A stretch of 7,831 nucleotides of DNA from Chitinophagales bacterium (lineage in GTDB: Bacteria; Bacteroidota; Bacteroidia; Chitinophagales; CAIODY01). Where the stretch lies: assembly GCA_023251415.1 (NCBI GenBank), contig JAHEYX010000137.1:1-7831 (forward strand), given 5' to 3'. Shown here in pieces: positions 7,043-7,831 of this stretch. The notes below the pieces were generated by a model that saw only the letters and a program-made list of their open reading frames with translations, did no database searches and had not been told where the DNA came from. A program made the translations under genes and the position numbers. Position 1 is the stretch's first letter. Each line of letters begins with the position of its first letter.

Positions 7043-7831
7043 ATGAGAAAACTCTTTACCCTTATATTACTTGGCTTTAGCGGCTTGGCACAGGCACAAC
7101 AATTGCCGGTCTATTCGCATTTAATAGCCAATCGATTTTTAATTAATCCGGCAACTGTTGGTTCAGTTAAACAACCCAGTATTGATTTATTGGTGCGTCA
7201 ACAATGGACCGGTATTGCTAATGCACCTAAAGACGGCATGATTAGTTTTCAGTTGTTTATTCCTAAGCACAGCATGGGCTTGGGCGGTGCTGTTTATACC
7301 GATAAAACCGCTGTTTTAAGTCGCAATACCATTAATTTGGCTTATGATTATCGTATTCGCTTGAATAGAAAAATGAGCTTGTCATTAGGGTTAAGCGCCA
7401 TGGCAACACAATTTGGAATTAATACCGGAGCCATCAGCGGTGCTTTGGATAACGATGATATCGTACTTACCAAAAACAAATCCAGCTTTATGGCTGATGC
7501 CGGAGCCGGTGCCTTTTTGTTCAACAATAAATGGAACTTAGGTATTTCTGCTATGCAATTAGCGCAATCTAAAATAGCTAATTTGGATATTGCTTTAGAC
7601 AATTCAAAAAATTACCGCCATTACTATTTAATAGCCGGTTATAACATGACCTTAAGTTATGCTTGGAGTTTACGTAATCAGTTTTTAGTAAGAAGCAGCT
7701 TCCGCAGCCCGCTGATTGCCGAATACAGCGGACAATTGCGTTACAATGATTTATTTTGGTTACAAGCCGGATTCCGCTCACAAATGACAGCATTAGCAGG
7801 TTTCGGTTTTTCAGTGAAGAAAATGATTAAA
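7043..7831 (+). CDS. PorP/SprF family type IX secretion system membrane protein (3' end outside window)
   Basis: The frame is open for 263 codons from the ATG at 7043 to the last base and has no stop, so the C-terminus is missing; the family is usually around 300 or more residues, so perhaps one or two beta-strands are absent. It has a signal peptide (about residues 1-19, cleavage at AQAQQ) followed by the family's opening signature QLPVYSHLIANRFLINPATVG. The rest is a run of alternating beta-strands with glycine and aromatic residues (LGGAVYTDKTAVLSRNTINL, LGLSAMATQFGINTG, LGISAMQLAQSK, ending AGFGFSV), as expected for an outer-membrane barrel. PorP is needed for type IX secretion, and SprF-like members are needed for export of a particular type-B cargo such as SprB. 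Sitting 47 bases behind a type-B cargo gene, this one is more likely a cargo-specific SprF-like protein than the core PorP. Confidence 0.93.
   Translation, partial: MRKLFTLILLGFSGLAQAQQLPVYSHLIANRFLINPATVGSVKQPSIDLLVRQQWTGIANAPKDGMISFQLFIPKHSMGLGGAVYTDKTAVLSRNTINLAYDYRIRLNRKMSLSLGLSAMATQFGINTGAISGALDNDDIVLTKNKSSFMADAGAGAFLFNNKWNLGISAMQLAQSKIANLDIALDNSKNYRHYYLIAGYNMTLSYAWSLRNQFLVRSSFRSPLIAEYSGQLRYNDLFWLQAGFRSQMTALAGFGFSVKKMIK

Noticed and set aside
7348..7793. Two minus-strand open frames opposite the PorP/SprF gene.
   Set aside because: Both are shadows of a clear plus-strand gene and look like no known protein.

Overview
The window looks like an ordinary chromosomal segment of a Bacteroidota bacterium, most likely from the Chitinophagia/Sphingobacteriia side of the phylum. 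The evidence is a type IX secretion (T9SS) cargo with a CHU_C / 'gliding motility-associated' C-terminal domain next to a PorP/SprF-family protein, AT-rich DNA, no Shine-Dalgarno sequence at almost any start, and a glycosyltransferase and RecX of Bacteroidota type. The finer placement is inference. I see no tRNA or rRNA gene, CRISPR array, insertion sequence, phage gene or integrase.

Layout. The left part (1-1951) is on the minus strand. It holds a polytopic membrane protein of unknown function (485-1951) followed 43 bases downstream by the N-terminal half of a GT4-type glycosyltransferase that runs off the window edge (1-441). Together they suggest a cell-surface glycan locus. A 159-base divergent intergenic region separates them from a lone CheY-like receiver-domain protein on the plus strand (2111-2497). 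Converging on it, with only 2 bases between stop codons, is a long minus-strand gene (2500-4500). It encodes an exported protein with a transglutaminase-like domain whose catalytic cysteine position appears to be Asp, followed by a long helical region I do not recognise.

The right part (4616-7831) is a run of four plus-strand genes: recX (TTG start), a gamma-class carbonic anhydrase-like hexapeptide-repeat protein 9 bases later, a secreted Ig/PKD-like protein ending in a T9SS type-B sorting domain, and a PorP/SprF-family protein cut off by the window end. The first two look like a tight pair. The last two look like a cargo-partner pair: the exported protein with its type-B signal and the outer-membrane-associated protein that usually accompanies such cargo.

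No stretch longer than 300 bases lacks a gene. The largest gaps are 1952-2110 and 4501-4615. I found no clearly new system. The points most worth a second look are the degenerate transglutaminase with its unassigned C-terminal two thirds, the cargo/PorP pair, and the unclassified membrane protein beside the glycosyltransferase.
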